Positions 17,229 to 26,121 of a DNA stretch of 64,000 bases are shown in pieces. The DNA lies in the NCBI GenBank assembly GCA_964637845.1, contig CAZWXI010000003.1:1-64000 (forward strand), read 5' to 3'. The notes beneath the pieces were generated by a model. It had not been told where the DNA came from. It saw only the letters and a list, made by a program, of their open reading frames with translations, and did not search any database. A program made the translations under genes and the position numbers. Each line of letters starts with the position of its first letter. Within the stretch, counting starts at the first letter, position 1. Origin of the DNA: PGYU01 sp964637845 (lineage in GTDB: Bacteria > Bacteroidota > Ignavibacteria > Kapaibacteriales > UBA2268).

Positions 17229-18308
17229 ATGATTAATTTTCATAAAATTGAATTTAAAAGATTGATACTGCACCAGATTGTAGCTAAGAATGATAGTTTG
17301 GAGCATGGGACAATTATAGCCGATGAGAGCTTATTCCGCTATTCCGAACAAGTCATAAAATTGATCACAGAGAGGCTCAGCAAGGCATCCCAGAAAACTA
17401 ACAAAGCTTTCGAAATGTTGATAAGCGAGTTTTATTCGGATTCATTTTTCGGCTTAATTCACAATGTCGATAAAAAATCTGATGAGGAATTCATACACAC
17501 GTCGATTAAATTGGCAAACAAACTCGCTCAATCGCAAAGAGTCAATACTATTCCGGGTGGATATTTTTTAGTTGTTGATGCCCTAGATGAATTTAAGAAT
17601 CCATTGCCATTAGCGATAAAAGCAGAACTGCATGGTGGATTGAGATATGAAATTCACAACCGCGAATCTACAATTAAATTTATTGATGACATATTTTTAG
17701 ACACAGCTTCCCGTAAATTTAAATTTGCTACAATTCAACGCCGCAAAGAGGAATTACCAAATTTCGACTTTCCTAATAACATATGGCGTGCTTTCATGTA
17801 TGATGAACAATATTCCGTGGACTCCCAACCCGCAGAATACTTCTATAAGGATTTTTTGGGATATTCGGTCGAATCAAACAGCAAAATTCAATCAAAAAGA
17901 TTTTACGATGCAACTGATGATTTTATAAAAACTTACGTTGAAACATCTGATGAAAAAGATAGTCTTTTAAAATTACTAAAGCATGAGTTCAAGATTAATG
18001 AAGAACCGGAAATAAAACCCAACGAATTTGCAAATGCCTATTTTCATGACAGCGAAATCAGAGATATATATATGAATGATATTATTCCTTATTTGCCAAC
18101 CACAATAGAAAAAGATGTTTCATTGATTAAATCCAAATTAGAAAAACGAAAAATTACATTCCCTAACGATATAATGCTAACCGGCCCCGATAAGACTTTT
18201 GATTACAGCGTAGAAATCGTTAATTCTGAAACCCAACTAGACAAAATTGAACTCGGCTCGGGCGATTATACTATACTAAAAATCAAAGGGAAACCCTATC
18301 AAAAATAA
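17229..18308 (+). CDS. Nucleoid-associated protein of the NdpA/YejK family
   Basis: The 359-residue soluble protein has the length, opening pattern (KRLILHQIV) and central NTIPGGYFLVVDA-type segment of the 37-kDa nucleoid-associated (YejK/NdpA) family, cytoplasmic proteins found with the nucleoid and common in accessory loci. I choose the ATG at 17229 because GGAG lies 6 bases in front of it. A TTG 12 bases upstream would include that ribosome-binding site. It is followed 36 bases later by uvrA in the same direction. Family assignment is by overall impression rather than by a catalytic motif. Confidence 0.65.
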   Translation: MINFHKIEFKRLILHQIVAKNDSLEHGTIIADESLFRYSEQVIKLITERLSKASQKTNKAFEMLISEFYSDSFFGLIHNVDKKSDEEFIHTSIKLANKLAQSQRVNTIPGGYFLVVDALDEFKNPLPLAIKAELHGGLRYEIHNRESTIKFIDDIFLDTASRKFKFATIQRRKEELPNFDFPNNIWRAFMYDEQYSVDSQPAEYFYKDFLGYSVESNSKIQSKRFYDATDDFIKTYVETSDEKDSLLKLLKHEFKINEEPEIKPNEFANAYFHDSEIRDIYMNDIIPYLPTTIEKDVSLIKSKLEKRKITFPNDIMLTGPDKTFDYSVEIVNSETQLDKIELGSGDYTILKIKGKPYQK

Positions 18309-18344
18309 TTAAAACATCTACGAGAAACATGTTTTATTCTGAAT

Positions 18345-21236
18345 ATGGAAAACAATTATCGAAATATAGATTTTAATGAATCGGAATTAACCGAAATTTC
18401 GATTAAAGGCGGAAGAGAGCATAATTTAAAAAATATTGACTTAGTTATTCCGCGAGATAAATTGATTGTAATAACCGGATTATCAGGCTCTGGCAAATCA
18501 ACACTCGCATTCGATACATTATACGCTGAAGCAAACAGACGCTACGTTGAATGTTTATCCCCATACGCCAAACAATTTTTGGGTATGATGCAAAAACCTG
18601 ATTTAGACACCATCGAGGGTTTATCGCCAGCCATATCAATCGAACAAAAATCAATTAGCCATAATCCCCGCTCAACAGTTGGTACTGCTACGGAAATTTA
18701 TGATTATCTCAGATTGCTTTTTGCAAAAATCGGAGTTCAATACTGTGTTACATGCGACATACCTGCTATTAAACGCAATAAAGACGATATTTTTCAAATA
18801 ATTTCCCAAAAGTATAGAGATAAAAAAATACAATTACTTGCTCCGGTAATTAAAAGCCGTAAAGGACACTACAAGGAGTTATTCGAGTTATTAATCAAAC
18901 AGGGTTTTACTAAAGCACGGATTGACACTGTTATCAAGGATTTGACCTCCGGCATGAAACTCGAAAGATACAATATTCACGATATTGATATAGTTATAGA
19001 TAGACTTTATGTCACTCACACCCAAGTAAACCGCCTTGATTCATCAATTGAATTAGCTATAAACAAAGGCGAAGGCAGTTTAATTGTACTGTATGAAGAC
19101 GATTACAAAAATCAAACCGAAGAACTTTTCAGCACTAAACTACATTGCCCGAACTGCGGAAAGTCTTACGAAGAGCCCGCACCCAACGTATTTTCATTCA
19201 ACTCGCCAAACGGTGCTTGCCCTACTTGTCAAGGTCTTGGCGAAATTAAAGATTTTAACCTCGAACAAATCATTGACAATGCTGAATTATCAATTTATGA
19301 AGGTGCAATAGCTCCAATAGGCAAAAAATCTCTCAGTTGGCTATGGACACAACTTGATGTATTTGCTGAAAATAATAAAATTGATTTAAGTATTCCAGTT
19401 GAAAGTTTGGAAAGGGAAAAACTCGATTCCATTCTTTATGGTAAAGACGAAGCTATCGAAATCGAACATAATTTCGAACCATCAGGAACCAAATACAAGC
19501 ATAAATTTATTGGAGTATTGCCAACCCTAAAGCATATTTACGAAAACCCCACAACATATTCCCAAAAAAAGAACATTGAACCGTATTTAATTGATAAAAC
19601 TTGTCCGACTTGCTCCGGAGGACGCCTTAAACCCGAAAGTGCTTCCATTAAAATTTACAACTACAATATAAAAACACTTTGCCAAACAGATATAAGCGAT
19701 TTAAAAGACATCATTATCGGTATAGAAAAAAAATTAACTGCAGGGGAGAAATTAATATCCGATTTAATTTTTAAAGAAATCAAAAATCGCCTCACATTCC
19801 TTGATAACGTGGGCTTAGCTTATGTACATTTGAATAGACCCCTAAAAACCTTATCGGGTGGAGAATCGCAGCGAATCAGGTTGGCTTCTCAAATTGGCTC
19901 GCAATTAGTTGGCGTCATGTATATCTTAGATGAGCCGAGTATAGGATTGCATCAACACGACAATAACAGACTAATTCTTTCACTAAAGGAATTGAGAGAT
20001 TTAGGAAATACTGTAATCGTCGTTGAACACGATAAAGCTATGATTGAAAATGGCGATCATATTGTTGATATAGGACCCGGAGCAGGTATTCACGGAGGGA
20101 AAATAATATACTCAGGGCCAATCAATAAGATTAAAGACACAGACAATTGCCAACTAAACGAATCACTGACGGTACAATATCTCAATAACGTAAGGTGCAT
20201 CTCAATTCCCAGCACTCGCAGGCCCGGTAGCGGTAAATCAATAGTTCTTCACGGCGCCAGAGGAAATAACTTGAAAAATATTACTCTAAAAATTCCGCTT
20301 GGCATGTTTGTTTGCATCACAGGAATGAGCGGTTCAGGAAAAAGTTCTCTCATAAACGATACTTTATACCCGATTTTAGCACGTTACTTGAATAAAAATG
20401 CAAGCGCCCTTCCTTTGCCTTACACATCAATTGACGGAATTGAAAATATTGATAAAATTATCGAAATCGACCAATCGCCTATCGGTAGAACTCCACGCTC
20501 AAACCCCGCTACTTACACAGGCGTGTTTACTTTGATAAGAGATCATTTTGCTGAATTACGCGAGTCAAAAATTCGCGGCTACAAATCAGGTAGATTTTCA
20601 TTCAATGTAGAAGGCGGCAGATGCGAAGAATGCCAGGGGGCGGGTATAAAGAGAATAGAAATGAACTTTTTACCCGATGTTTATGTAACATGTGATGAAT
20701 GCAAAGGGCAAAGATATAATTCCGAAACGCTGCAAGTTAAATTCAAAGGTAAATCAATAGCTTCAGTGCTGGATATGACAGTTGAAGAGGCGAAAGAGTT
20801 TTTTACAGATATTCCAAAATTGCAAAAAAAATTAAAAACCATGTTTGATGTTGGTTTGGGCTATATTAAACTTGGGCAACAAGCACCTACGTTATCAGGT
20901 GGAGAAGCTCAAAGAGTTAAACTTTCTACCGAATTATCTAAACAATCAACGGGCAAGACTCTTTATTTACTCGATGAACCTACCACTGGATTACATTTTG
21001 AAGACATTAATTTACTCCTTAAAATGTTGCATAAGTTAGCCGATAAAGGCAACACAGTTGTAGTAATTGAACACAACCTTGATGTGATTAAAAACGCTGA
21101 CTGGATTATTGATTTGGGACCCGAAGGCGGCAAATTCGGAGGTCAAATAGTCGCCGAAGGAACTCCCGAGGATATGATTAAAAAAAGAAAAAGTTTGACC
21201 GCAAAATATTTAAAAGATGAACTGAAAACATCATGA
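18345..21236 (+). CDS. uvrA: UvrABC system protein A (excinuclease ATPase subunit)
   Basis: UvrA is the damage-recognition ATPase of nucleotide excision repair. The 963-residue protein has two ABC modules. The first Walker A is GLSGSGKS near residue 47 and the second GMSGSGKS near 660. ABC signatures are LSGGESQRIRLASQ near 505 and LSGGEAQRVKLSTE near 848. Two zinc modules are visible (CPNCGKSYEEP...CPTC near 265-293 and CEECQGAGIKR...CDEC near 762-788). The length is normal and the frame intact. Its stop overlaps the start of the next, interrupted gene by 4 bases (ATGA), so the two are probably co-transcribed. Confidence 0.98.
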   Translation: MENNYRNIDFNESELTEISIKGGREHNLKNIDLVIPRDKLIVITGLSGSGKSTLAFDTLYAEANRRYVECLSPYAKQFLGMMQKPDLDTIEGLSPAISIEQKSISHNPRSTVGTATEIYDYLRLLFAKIGVQYCVTCDIPAIKRNKDDIFQIISQKYRDKKIQLLAPVIKSRKGHYKELFELLIKQGFTKARIDTVIKDLTSGMKLERYNIHDIDIVIDRLYVTHTQVNRLDSSIELAINKGEGSLIVLYEDDYKNQTEELFSTKLHCPNCGKSYEEPAPNVFSFNSPNGACPTCQGLGEIKDFNLEQIIDNAELSIYEGAIAPIGKKSLSWLWTQLDVFAENNKIDLSIPVESLEREKLDSILYGKDEAIEIEHNFEPSGTKYKHKFIGVLPTLKHIYENPTTYSQKKNIEPYLIDKTCPTCSGGRLKPESASIKIYNYNIKTLCQTDISDLKDIIIGIEKKLTAGEKLISDLIFKEIKNRLTFLDNVGLAYVHLNRPLKTLSGGESQRIRLASQIGSQLVGVMYILDEPSIGLHQHDNNRLILSLKELRDLGNTVIVVEHDKAMIENGDHIVDIGPGAGIHGGKIIYSGPINKIKDTDNCQLNESLTVQYLNNVRCISIPSTRRPGSGKSIVLHGARGNNLKNITLKIPLGMFVCITGMSGSGKSSLINDTLYPILARYLNKNASALPLPYTSIDGIENIDKIIEIDQSPIGRTPRSNPATYTGVFTLIRDHFAELRESKIRGYKSGRFSFNVEGGRCEECQGAGIKRIEMNFLPDVYVTCDECKGQRYNSETLQVKFKGKSIASVLDMTVEEAKEFFTDIPKLQKKLKTMFDVGLGYIKLGQQAPTLSGGEAQRVKLSTELSKQSTGKTLYLLDEPTTGLHFEDINLLLKMLHKLADKGNTVVVIEHNLDVIKNADWIIDLGPEGGKFGGQIVAEGTPEDMIKKRKSLTAKYLKDELKTS

Positions 21237-21495
21237 AAGAAGCAAAGTTTGACCGTTTTTGCATAATCGAACCTATAAGTAACGAACTATCAGTTCAGAT
21301 GACTGCAACTCCGGGATTAGTAGTAGGAGCCGAATTTAATTTATTCAATGAAATCGAAACAAAACCTTTGAAAACTTGGAAGATGGGGCTCCAAAAAAAT
21401 GAAACCGTTTATAGAATTATCACTGATAATGCCCGTTCGATTGATAAGTTTGTTCTTGCATGGCAAATTTTATATTGTACGGACAAAATCAATAT
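21233..21495 (+). CDS. Unknown protein, N-terminal part, cut by an assembly gap
   Basis: About 87 codons are readable before the run of N. The start overlaps the uvrA stop (ATGA). The peptide (MKEAKFDRFCIIEPI...) is soluble, without a signal peptide or a motif I recognise. The three-base phase across the gap cannot be trusted, and the bases after the gap (21616 on) do not give a convincing continuation. The true length and C terminus are therefore unknown. Confidence 0.5.
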
Positions 21496-21813
21496 NNNNN
21501 NNNNNNNNNNNNNNNNNNNNNNNNNNNNNNNNNNNNNNNNNNNNNNNNNNNNNNNNNNNNNNNNNNNNNNNNNNNNNNNNNNNNNNNNNNNNNNNNNNNN
21601 NNNNNNNNNNNNNNNCATGCACCACAAATCACCATGTAAGATGGAATTTAACAAATCTTCCTCCATGTAAGTTTAAATCCTTTGCTGAAATTAATGACTC
21701 AATTGTGTTTATGTTGAGGAAATCAAGATGAATGTGTTTAATGGTAAAATAACTTGTTAGTAATACGTTTCTATTTTTTCTATTTTATAATTTTGATTCA
21801 ACACGGAGTAATA
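21496..21813. other. Assembly gap and following stretch without a recognisable gene
   Basis: Bases 21496-21615 are 120 N, a scaffolding gap. The 198 bases after it show no convincing coding region. They contain two copies of CCATGTAAG about 30 bases apart, which may be the edge of a short repeat that blocked assembly. The stretch ends with the leader of etfB. Confidence 0.9.
21788..21795 (+). promoter_or_regulatory. Candidate -7 promoter element of etfBA
   Basis: TAATTTTG matches TAnnTTTG and lies 18 bases before the etfB ATG, with a GGAG ribosome-binding site in between. No good TTG is found at the expected distance upstream. Confidence 0.35.
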
Positions 21814-22560
21814 ATGAATTTACTTGTATGCGTTTCAAGAGTACCTGACACTGCTACGAAGATATTTGTAGGAAGTGACGGCAAATCAATTGATAGCAAA
21901 GGTGTAAAGTACATTCTCAATCCATACGATGAATTTGCTTTAGAAGAAGCCATTCGTTTGAAAGAAAAAAACGGTGGGAATGTAACAGTAATTACAATAT
22001 GTAATGAAGATGCCAGCGACATTTTAAGAAATACTTTAGCAATGGGAGCTTCGTCTGCAATTTTTATCAAATCACCAAAAGAGCCTGATTCATACCAAAC
22101 AGCTCATAATATTGCTCAATATGCAAAAGATAAGAATTTTGACATTATCTTTTTCGGAAGGCAAAGCGTTGACTTCGACTCGTTTCAAGTACCGTCAATG
22201 ACTGCTGAATTGTTAGGATTACCGTCGGTTTCTGTAGTGTCCAAACTTGACATAACCGGTAACGATGTCACAGCAGAAAGAGACATTGAGGGTGGTAAAG
22301 AAATTGTTGCAACCACATTACCATGTATAATTAGTACACAAAAAGGCTTAAATGAGCCTCGCTATCCGAAATTACCGGATATTATGAAAGCTAAGAAAAA
22401 GCCTATTGATGAGAGTCCGTTTTTTGATGTAGCTTGCGCAGTTGAGGTCTTATCAATGACACTTCCAGAAAATAAGAGGGTAGGCAAAATACTTACTGAT
22501 TCAGACGCCGACATCAATGAAATCGTTCGCTCATTGCATGAAGATGCTAAAGTTATATAA
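21814..22560 (+). CDS. etfB: Electron transfer flavoprotein, beta subunit
   Basis: I start at the ATG at 21814, preceded by GGAG, which gives the family N terminus MNLLVCVSRVPDT. The 248-residue protein has the ETF-beta signatures NPYDEFALEEAIRLKE and, in the middle, FGRQSVDFDSFQVPSMTAELLG. With EtfA it forms the soluble heterodimer that carries electrons from acyl-CoA and other dehydrogenases to the membrane quinone pool. etfA follows 15 bases downstream. An upstream in-frame ATG at 21754 would add an implausible hydrophobic leader. Confidence 0.95.
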   Translation: MNLLVCVSRVPDTATKIFVGSDGKSIDSKGVKYILNPYDEFALEEAIRLKEKNGGNVTVITICNEDASDILRNTLAMGASSAIFIKSPKEPDSYQTAHNIAQYAKDKNFDIIFFGRQSVDFDSFQVPSMTAELLGLPSVSVVSKLDITGNDVTAERDIEGGKEIVATTLPCIISTQKGLNEPRYPKLPDIMKAKKKPIDESPFFDVACAVEVLSMTLPENKRVGKILTDSDADINEIVRSLHEDAKVI

Positions 22561-22575
22561 TCAAGGAGACCAAAA

Positions 22576-23541
22576 ATGAAAAAAATATTAATATACCTCG
22601 AACCAGTCGGATCATCATTGAAAAGAGTTTCTTATGAATTAATCACGGCAGCAACAAACATCGCTAAAGACACAAATTCAGAATTGTTAGGTATTATAAT
22701 CGGTGGAACTAATGATGCAATTAATACAGCATCACAATACGGTTTACAACATGTCATTCATGTTGACTATTCACAAAATTATTCCTCAACTGCTTCGGCT
22801 GAGATAATCAAACAGGTTGCAGAGCTTGCATCTTGCGATGTAATTTTCTTCTCCGCAAATGCAACCGGATTAGAACTTGCACCGAGAGTAGCAGCTAAAC
22901 TTGATGCAGGATATATTGCTGATTGTACGGAATTAGAACTTTCAGATGATAATATCGTCGCCACAAAACCAGTTTATGCAGGCAAAGCATTGATAAGAAC
23001 AAGGATAACCAAACCGAACAAAGTATTTTCGCTAAGACCGAACGTATTCACAGCGGTTAAGAATCCGGTAGAAAATGTGAATATCAAATCCTTTACCCCT
23101 ACTTTGAACGACAGTCACCTAAAAGCCATAGTCAAGAATTTAGCTAAAAATGAAGGCAAACTTGATGTTTCGGAAGCCGATATCATCGTAAGCGGTGGAC
23201 GTGGTTTGAAAGATTCAGCCAACTTTCATCTAATTGAACGCCTTGCGGAGGCTCTGGGTGGTGCTGTAGGTGCATCACGCGCAGTTGTGGATGCAGGTTG
23301 GAGACCTCACGCTGAACAAGTGGGGCAAACAGGTAAAACCGTATCGCCTACATTATATGTTGCATGCGCTATATCAGGTGCAGTTCAGCACCTTGCGGGC
23401 ATGTCAAGTTCCAAAGTAATATTGGCTATAAACAAAGATAAAGATGCACCAATATTCAAAGTAGCTGATTATGGTATCGTAGGTGATGTTTTCGATATAT
23501 TGCCAAAACTTACTGAAAAAATTAAAACCGTGAAATCTTGA
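22576..23541 (+). CDS. etfA: Electron transfer flavoprotein, alpha subunit
   Basis: The 321-residue protein is the FAD-binding partner of EtfB. The C-terminal FAD domain is clear: SGGRGLKDSANF, GGAVGASRAVVDAGW, the QVGQTGKTVSPTLYVACAISG segment and QHLAGM. An AAGGAGACC-type ribosome-binding site (AAGGAGACC) precedes the ATG. The gene is followed by a strong hairpin terminator, closing the etfBA transcript. No ETF:quinone oxidoreductase gene is in the window. Confidence 0.96.
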   Translation: MKKILIYLEPVGSSLKRVSYELITAATNIAKDTNSELLGIIIGGTNDAINTASQYGLQHVIHVDYSQNYSSTASAEIIKQVAELASCDVIFFSANATGLELAPRVAAKLDAGYIADCTELELSDDNIVATKPVYAGKALIRTRITKPNKVFSLRPNVFTAVKNPVENVNIKSFTPTLNDSHLKAIVKNLAKNEGKLDVSEADIIVSGGRGLKDSANFHLIERLAEALGGAVGASRAVVDAGWRPHAEQVGQTGKTVSPTLYVACAISGAVQHLAGMSSSKVILAINKDKDAPIFKVADYGIVGDVFDILPKLTEKIKTVKS

Positions 23542-23558
23542 CAACGCCTTATTAACAG

Positions 23559-23590
23559 AAATCCGATAGATATTCTCTGTCGGATTTTTT
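23559..23590 (+). terminator. Rho-independent terminator after etfA
   Basis: A 12-base-pair stem (AAATCCGATAGA with TCTGTCGGATTT, one G-T pair) and a five-base loop (TATTC) end in a run of T, 18 bases after the etfA stop. Confidence 0.85.
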
Positions 23591-23654
23591 ATTATTTTTA
23601 GCTCTTGCTGGGTTGAAATATTTTTTTTAACAATTAGTCTTGATTACTTTAATA

Positions 23655-23662
23655 TAAATTTG
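23655..23662 (+). promoter_or_regulatory. Candidate -7 element directly before the bifunctional-nuclease gene
   Basis: TAAATTTG matches TAnnTTTG and ends 5 bases before the ATG at 23668. If used, transcription would start at or next to the start codon. No TTG stands at the expected upstream spacing. Confidence 0.3.
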
Positions 23663-23667
23663 AAAAT

Positions 23668-24270
23668 ATGGAAAAGGTACAATTAGTAGTATTGGGTTTA
23701 TCAGCAAGTCCAGCAAGCAATAACGCATATGCCTTAATTTTAAAGGAAGTTGACGGAGATAGGCGTTTACCAATAATAATTGGCGCATTCGAAGCTCAAG
23801 CAATTGCATTAGAAATGGAAGGTGTCACGCCACCGAGGCCTATGACACACGACTTGATAAAATCCATAGTAGATAGTTTTGGTTCAACACTCACCGAAGT
23901 CCACATAAACGACCTCGTTGACGGCACTTTTTACGCAAAACTTGTTTTTGACAATGAAATCGAGATAGATTCTCGCCCATCTGATGCAGTTGCTCTCGCA
24001 GTTAGATATGGCACACCCGTATTTGTAAACTCGGAAATCTTGGATATGACGGGAGTGGTCCCACAGAGCGAAGATTCGCCAATGCAAGAAGATGATGATG
24101 ATGATGACTTAAAGTTTATTAAGGCATCCGAAAAGGAACGCTCAAAACCGCACCCAAAGTCCAGACTCGAACAGATTCAAAACGAATTGGACAAAGCTAT
24201 AAAGGACGAAAACTACGAGAGAGCCGCCGCATTACGTGATGAATTAAAAAGGCTTTTGGAAAGTTCGTAA
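23668..24270 (+). CDS. Bifunctional nuclease family protein (DUF151) with C-terminal UVR motif
   Basis: Residues about 1-135 match the BFN/DUF151 family (GLSASPASNNAYALIL, RRLPIIIGAFEAQAIA, IDSRPSDAVALAVRYGTPV). Characterised plant members cut RNA and DNA, and bacterial members have little direct data. A linker with six consecutive Asp residues follows, then a UvrB/UvrC-interaction-type helix pair at about 165-200 (LDKAIKDENYERAAALRDE). This BFN plus UVR arrangement is common in Bacteroidota and relatives. The protein is cytoplasmic. The -33 element of the downstream tRNA promoter lies inside its last codons. Confidence 0.92.
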   Translation: MEKVQLVVLGLSASPASNNAYALILKEVDGDRRLPIIIGAFEAQAIALEMEGVTPPRPMTHDLIKSIVDSFGSTLTEVHINDLVDGTFYAKLVFDNEIEIDSRPSDAVALAVRYGTPVFVNSEILDMTGVVPQSEDSPMQEDDDDDDLKFIKASEKERSKPHPKSRLEQIQNELDKAIKDENYERAAALRDELKRLLESS

Positions 24271-24286
24271 AAACAATTTATTTTTG
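24256..24286 (+). promoter_or_regulatory. Promoter of the tRNA gene
   Basis: TTTTG (TTG at 24256-24258) and TATTTTTG (24279-24286) are separated by exactly 20 bases, one of the three best Bacteroidota-type promoters seen here. It overlaps the end of the upstream coding region. The mature tRNA begins 13 bases after the -7 element. Confidence 0.7.
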
Positions 24287-24298
24287 TATTCTTTTTGT

Positions 24299-24372
24299 GC
24301 CGGAGTAGCTCAGTTGGTTAGAGCACCAGAATCATAATCTGGGTGTCGGGGGTTCAAATCCCTCCTCCGGTA
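24299..24372 (+). tRNA. tRNA with CAU anticodon, probably elongator tRNA-Met
   Basis: A full cloverleaf can be drawn: acceptor GCCGGAG with CTCCGGT, a D arm with the AGCTCAGTTGGTTAGAGC pattern, anticodon stem CCAGA/TCTGG with loop ATCATAA, and T arm GGGGGTTCAAATCCCTC-like. The anticodon is CAT. The acceptor begins with a G1-U72 pair rather than the C-A mismatch of initiator tRNA, so it is an elongator Met or an Ile2 (lysidine-modified) tRNA. The body resembles Met more. CCA is not encoded. A promoter lies just upstream. Confidence 0.93.
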
Positions 24373-24565
24373 CTAAGCGGACTTATTGAAATTAAATTAG
24401 GAAAAAAGAAAGAAGGACATACCCATTGCTCAAGCATTTTTGCTATATGCCCAGACCAATCACTTATTAATCCACCAAATTGCAATTATATTGGTATGGA
24501 GTTGTGTATAAAAATCATTCATGATGGAACAAATCCATTGCCTTCTATTACCAACAATAGTCTTA

Positions 24566-25336
24566 ATGAAAAGAACAATAAAAATTTTGTTAGTTATTTT
24601 AGCGATTTGTACGCTAATTATTGCTCTGTTCATTAGTCTTTTTGGTATTTATATACCGTACAATTTAAGAATTGACAAGGGTAATTCCAAATTCAGAGTC
24701 GAAAAAATAGATTTAAGAAATCATAAAACACAGAATAATGATGATGTATATTCTATTTCTACATCAGAATTAAAAGAGCTTATTAATTCCTCCGACTCCA
24801 CATATCAACTTCTTTTCTTTTATAACTTAACTTGTCCATCGGTTAAACATATTGCAAATTTACTGAGCGACACACTAGTTAAACTGGGACTTGTTGAATC
24901 ATTTCTTATATGTGTTTCAGATAGAACACTTTGTCCTCTGCTAATAGACTTTTTAAAAGAAAAAGACACGAAAAAGTATATAATTGATTCAAAATTATAT
25001 TATAGTAACTTTTTTGACATTTATGAGCATAATAATAATGCTAAGCTAAATTTTTTAAATGAAATCCGAAAAAATAAATTCTATGATGGAACATATGTGA
25101 TTTTGTTCAAAAGATGGGATAATATTTTGTTCTTTGATGGCGCCCAATACTATAAGAAATATTGGAAAGAAGGAATGAATAGCAAATTAACAACAGATTT
25201 GTTCATTGAGACATTATTAAAGGATATTGCAGGTATAACGAAATATATTGCGAAAATCAAAAAAATCTTCCCCATATTCCTTACTGTACCTACTGTTTTG
25301 ATGCTACGGCAATCAGAATTTACCGAATTTGAATGA
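24566..25336 (+). CDS. Membrane-anchored protein of unknown function, possibly a degenerate thioredoxin fold
   Basis: I start at the ATG at 24566, giving MKRTIK followed by a single transmembrane helix at about 6-30 and 226 extracytoplasmic residues. A segment LLFFYNLTCPSVKHIANLL resembles the strand-loop-helix of thioredoxin-like proteins, but only one Cys stands where CxxC would be. A second Cys pair (ICVSDRTLC) follows. No family is recognised. The gene is AT-rich, lies directly behind a tRNA gene, and its last 24 bases overlap the 3' end of the convergent outer-membrane gene. The 193 bases between tRNA and start hold no convincing gene. Confidence 0.6.
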   Translation: MKRTIKILLVILAICTLIIALFISLFGIYIPYNLRIDKGNSKFRVEKIDLRNHKTQNNDDVYSISTSELKELINSSDSTYQLLFFYNLTCPSVKHIANLLSDTLVKLGLVESFLICVSDRTLCPLLIDFLKEKDTKKYIIDSKLYYSNFFDIYEHNNNAKLNFLNEIRKNKFYDGTYVILFKRWDNILFFDGAQYYKKYWKEGMNSKLTTDLFIETLLKDIAGITKYIAKIKKIFPIFLTVPTVLMLRQSEFTEFE

Positions 25337-25948
25337 GATATATCCCGACAATCCCGAGATATCTCCTTCGGCAGTTTTGGGCAAGTCTAAGAATGAAATC
25401 ATGCGGTAGGATGCACCGACTTCAAATCGCATAAACTTAGTTATATTTAGCTCAGCGCCTATTCCCGGCTCAATTATCATGAAAGGTGAGCTTTCGTAAG
25501 TGAAACGGTGTTTGTTCCAGTAATCCGGCTCGGCTTGTAAGTATGCACGTGTATAAAGTGCTCCGCCCCCACCAATTAGAAGACTTGTAGTAATGTGAAT
25601 AATTTTCTGTGGATTGATAATAAATCCGAGACACAATCCGCCGTAACCCATTCTCAGATATGCGTTTGTATCGGGTAATCCGGAAATAAAGTAGTCATCG
25701 AGTTTATGGCTTGTTACGACACCGTAACCGGCAATGCCGATGATAAAGCTGTTGTTGATGATTACTCCACCGCGTCCACCTAACAATAAAGCAAATTCGC
25801 TGTTTATTGTAGAGAATTTTATATCAGGTGCACCATAGCCTCCCCATGTGACTTCGCCATTCCCGAATAAGGTTTCATGGTTTTCATCCGCAAATAATGT
25901 AATACTCAAAAATGCTAATAAAAGTGTAATTATGGCATAATTTTTCAT
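25313..25948 (-). CDS. Probable outer-membrane beta-barrel protein
   Basis: The 211-residue product has a signal peptide (MKNYAIITLLLAFLSITLFA) and then alternating polar and hydrophobic strands rich in Gly and aromatics (LLLGGRGGVIINNSFIIGIAG, MRFEVGASYRMISF). It ends in Phe (GYISFKFGKF), a typical outer-membrane insertion signal. Function unknown. It resembles the small porin-like or OmpW-sized proteins common in this phylum. Upstream there is a TATTTTTG element (26023-26030) and, between that and the start codon, a perfect palindrome (25974-25988). Confidence 0.75.
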   Translation of the reverse strand: MKNYAIITLLLAFLSITLFADENHETLFGNGEVTWGGYGAPDIKFSTINSEFALLLGGRGGVIINNSFIIGIAGYGVVTSHKLDDYFISGLPDTNAYLRMGYGGLCLGFIINPQKIIHITTSLLIGGGGALYTRAYLQAEPDYWNKHRFTYESSPFMIIEPGIGAELNITKFMRFEVGASYRMISFLDLPKTAEGDISGLSGYISFKFGKF

Positions 25949-25973
25949 TTCGACCTCTAATTTAAAAAAAATC

Positions 25974-25988
25974 TAACACAGTGTGTTA
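25974..25988. promoter_or_regulatory. Perfect palindrome in the leader of the outer-membrane gene
   Basis: TAACACA-G-TGTGTTA is a perfect 7+1+7 inverted repeat, 26 bases before the start codon of the 25948 gene and about 35 bases beyond a candidate -7 element. It could be a dimeric repressor site, or an RNA hairpin with a three-base loop. Confidence 0.4.
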
Positions 25989-26022
25989 TACGCTATATTC
26001 CTTTTAAAGTTTCAATCTTTAA

Positions 26023-26030
26023 CAAAAATA
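26023..26030 (-). promoter_or_regulatory. Candidate -7 element of the outer-membrane gene
   Basis: TATTTTTG on the minus strand matches TAnnTTTG. The nearest TTG upstream is 15 bases away, shorter than the consensus spacing. Confidence 0.3.
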
Positions 26031-26070
26031 AAATCGTGTGGGGGACAAAAAAAATTGTAATAGTCAACAT

Positions 26071-26121
26071 TTAATCTTTTTGAGTACGCCGTACATACTC
26101 TTCTTTCTGCTCTCGCTCCAT
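26071..26121 (-). CDS. Possible 16-residue small ORF with a ribosome-binding site
   Basis: The minus strand encodes MEREQKEEYVRRTQKD with a stop, preceded by AGGAG six bases before the ATG. The ribosome-binding site sits in the loop of an inverted repeat (GTTTAC ... GTAAAC, about 26123-26143). The highly charged peptide has no known match in my memory. It could be chance, so this is offered only as a candidate in an otherwise empty 269-base intergenic region. Confidence 0.25.
   Translation of the reverse strand: MEREQKEEYVRRTQKD

Noticed and set aside
24343..24636. ORF starting MSGVQIPPP across the tRNA 3' end
   Set aside because: Its first codons are the tRNA T arm and acceptor read as protein, a common artefact, and the rest has no family resemblance.
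24299..25336. Genomic island boundary at the tRNA
   Set aside because: No integrase gene and no second copy of the tRNA 3' end was seen downstream in this window.
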